This document shows positions 63,492 to 64,000 of a DNA stretch of 64,000 nt, piece by piece. The notes under the pieces are model-generated. The model was not told where the DNA came from, did not search any database, and was given only the letters and a program-made list of their open reading frames with translations. The position numbers and the translations under genes are program-made. The stretch comes from Pseudomonas sp. LS.1a (lineage in GTDB: Bacteria; Pseudomonadota; Gammaproteobacteria; Pseudomonadales; Pseudomonadaceae): positions 4,194,001 through 4,258,000 of the forward strand of contig NZ_CP092827.1 in assembly GCF_022533585.1 (NCBI RefSeq). The letters run 5' to 3'. The first letter of the stretch is position 1, and each line of letters begins with the position of its first letter.

Positions 63492-63589
63492 TGCCGGCCT
63501 CTTCGCGGGTAAACCCGCTCCCACAGGTACCCCACAGCTCTCAGCCTTGATGCGATCCTGTGGGAGCGGGTTCACCCGCGAAGAGGCCA
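63492..63589. repeat. REP pair
   Basis: Inverted pair between the divergent hrpA and the 54-aa gene, here in the promoter region rather than after a gene. Confidence 0.9.
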
Positions 63590-63681
63590 GTTGCAACAGC
63601 ACATATGTTTAGCCAAATGCGATGTAAAGGTTGCCATTCACTGCTTTAATCAACCTTACGCCGCATGTGAGTATCAAAGGC

Positions 63682-63846
63682 ATGACTCCCGTCCAGCCCA
63701 TCGCCCCACCGCTGTCCCGCCCTTCGCTGCCGAAGGCCCGGCGCCGTGCCGGTGAAAATCCGCTGGTCCACATCATCCTTGCCTTCTGGGCCCTGTGGCA
63801 CTGCCGTCACGCGCGCCCACCGGATTTCTCGCTCACGCCTTCGTGA
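63682..63846 (+). CDS. 54-aa protein of unknown function
   Basis: Frame MTPVQPIAPPLSRPSLP to FSLTPS, 54 codons. A basic segment (KARRRAGE) is followed by a hydrophobic helix (PLVHIILAFWALWHCRHA) that might anchor in the membrane. The ATG has AAAGG just upstream. It sits 70 bases before the glutamine-synthetase-family gene and may be its leader gene. No family recognised; moderate support. Confidence 0.45.
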   Translation: MTPVQPIAPPLSRPSLPKARRRAGENPLVHIILAFWALWHCRHARPPDFSLTPS

Positions 63847-63916
63847 CCCAACCCGGCCGTCGTCTGGCCGTTTGAATCAGCCGGGCCGCCTGCATGCGCG
63901 GTGGCCCTGTGCGCCC

Positions 63917-64000
63917 GTGAGCGAATCCATCATGCACTTTGCACCCGTAGAGCAGGCCAGCCGTTTTCTGGCCGACAACCCCGATATCGAGCTGTTTGAA
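63917..64000 (+). CDS. glutamine synthetase family protein (partial, 5' end)
   Basis: Only the first 28 codons are in the window, reading SESIMHFAPVEQASRFLADN then PDIELFE. This resembles the start of gamma-glutamylputrescine synthetase (PuuA/SpuI/PauA-type) proteins of pseudomonads, which act in polyamine breakdown; the call is from memory of the N-terminus and cannot be confirmed here. The start is GTG 63917 or the in-frame ATG at 63932; neither has a strong ribosome site. Confidence 0.6.
   Translation, partial: MSESIMHFAPVEQASRFLADNPDIELFE

Noticed and set aside
1298..63589. Recurring GCGGGTAAACCCGC units as a CRISPR array
   Set aside because: They are inverted pairs scattered one per intergenic gap, not direct repeats with regular spacers; they are REP elements.

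Overview
The window is ordinary core chromosome from a fluorescent pseudomonad of the Pseudomonas putida group. The evidence is high GC with strong G/C third-position bias, about twenty P. putida-type REP pairs (core of each arm close to CGCGGGTAAACCCGCTCCCA), and recognisable Pseudomonas gene sets: phhAB-aroP2, gbuRA, lapE, plpD, scpAB-rluB, azoR and hrpA. Family names come from reading the protein sequences and from memory of the families; no database search was possible. No rRNA, tRNA, CRISPR array, prophage or complete insertion sequence was seen.

Layout. 0-9.5 kb: aromatic amino acid metabolism, with phenylalanine hydroxylase and its cofactor-recycling dehydratase (phhA, phhB), a YhhS-type MFS transporter, a 1006-aa flavin/Fe-S dehydrogenase of the YdiJ type facing a LysR regulator, and an AroP-type permease. 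9.5-15 kb: chromosome and ribosome housekeeping block rluB-scpB-scpA-yciO-rnm on the minus strand, diverging from yciB-yciI. 15-18 kb: a Cpx-like envelope stress operon (response regulator, CpxP/Spy chaperone, sensor kinase) bracketed by inverted copies of one REP pair. 18-31 kb: nitroreductase, TrkH potassium channel, two AraC regulators, LpxH-like phosphatase, EamA exporter, SelT/SelW-like protein, the type Vd phospholipase autotransporter plpD, a MarR regulator, recQ and two small genes. 31-36 kb: the LapE outer-membrane channel, a DTW tRNA-modifying enzyme and an Aer-type energy taxis receptor. 36-39.3 kb: guanidinobutyrate utilisation (gbuR, gbuA, symporter), then a 42-codon transcript with a perfect Anr box. 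39-44 kb: LysR/MFS pair, EamA exporter, and a small accessory patch with a winged-helix-like protein and a BrnTA toxin-antitoxin. 44-55 kb: DEAD-box helicase, YbdG channel, NCS1 permease, EamA exporter, azoreductase, LysR, alpha/beta hydrolase, periplasmic cyclophilin, ABC exporter. 55-64 kb: FemAB/GNAT-like protein, porin, FabH-like synthase, HrpA helicase, a 54-aa protein and the first codons of a glutamine-synthetase-family gene.

Regulatory DNA is unusually readable here. Visible sites include a perfect Anr/FNR box, a near-consensus TyrR/PhhR box upstream of aroP2, two Crc/Hfq-type A-rich motifs (phhA and aroP2 leaders), a CpxR box inside the Cpx-like operon, and strong palindromes in front of gbuA, brnT, the YbfB-type transporter, marR and lapE. 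The most interesting items are the Anr-box small transcript, which resembles PA1414/SicX of P. aeruginosa by context, and the 89-bp perfect inverted repeats that flank the whole Cpx-like operon and could let it invert.
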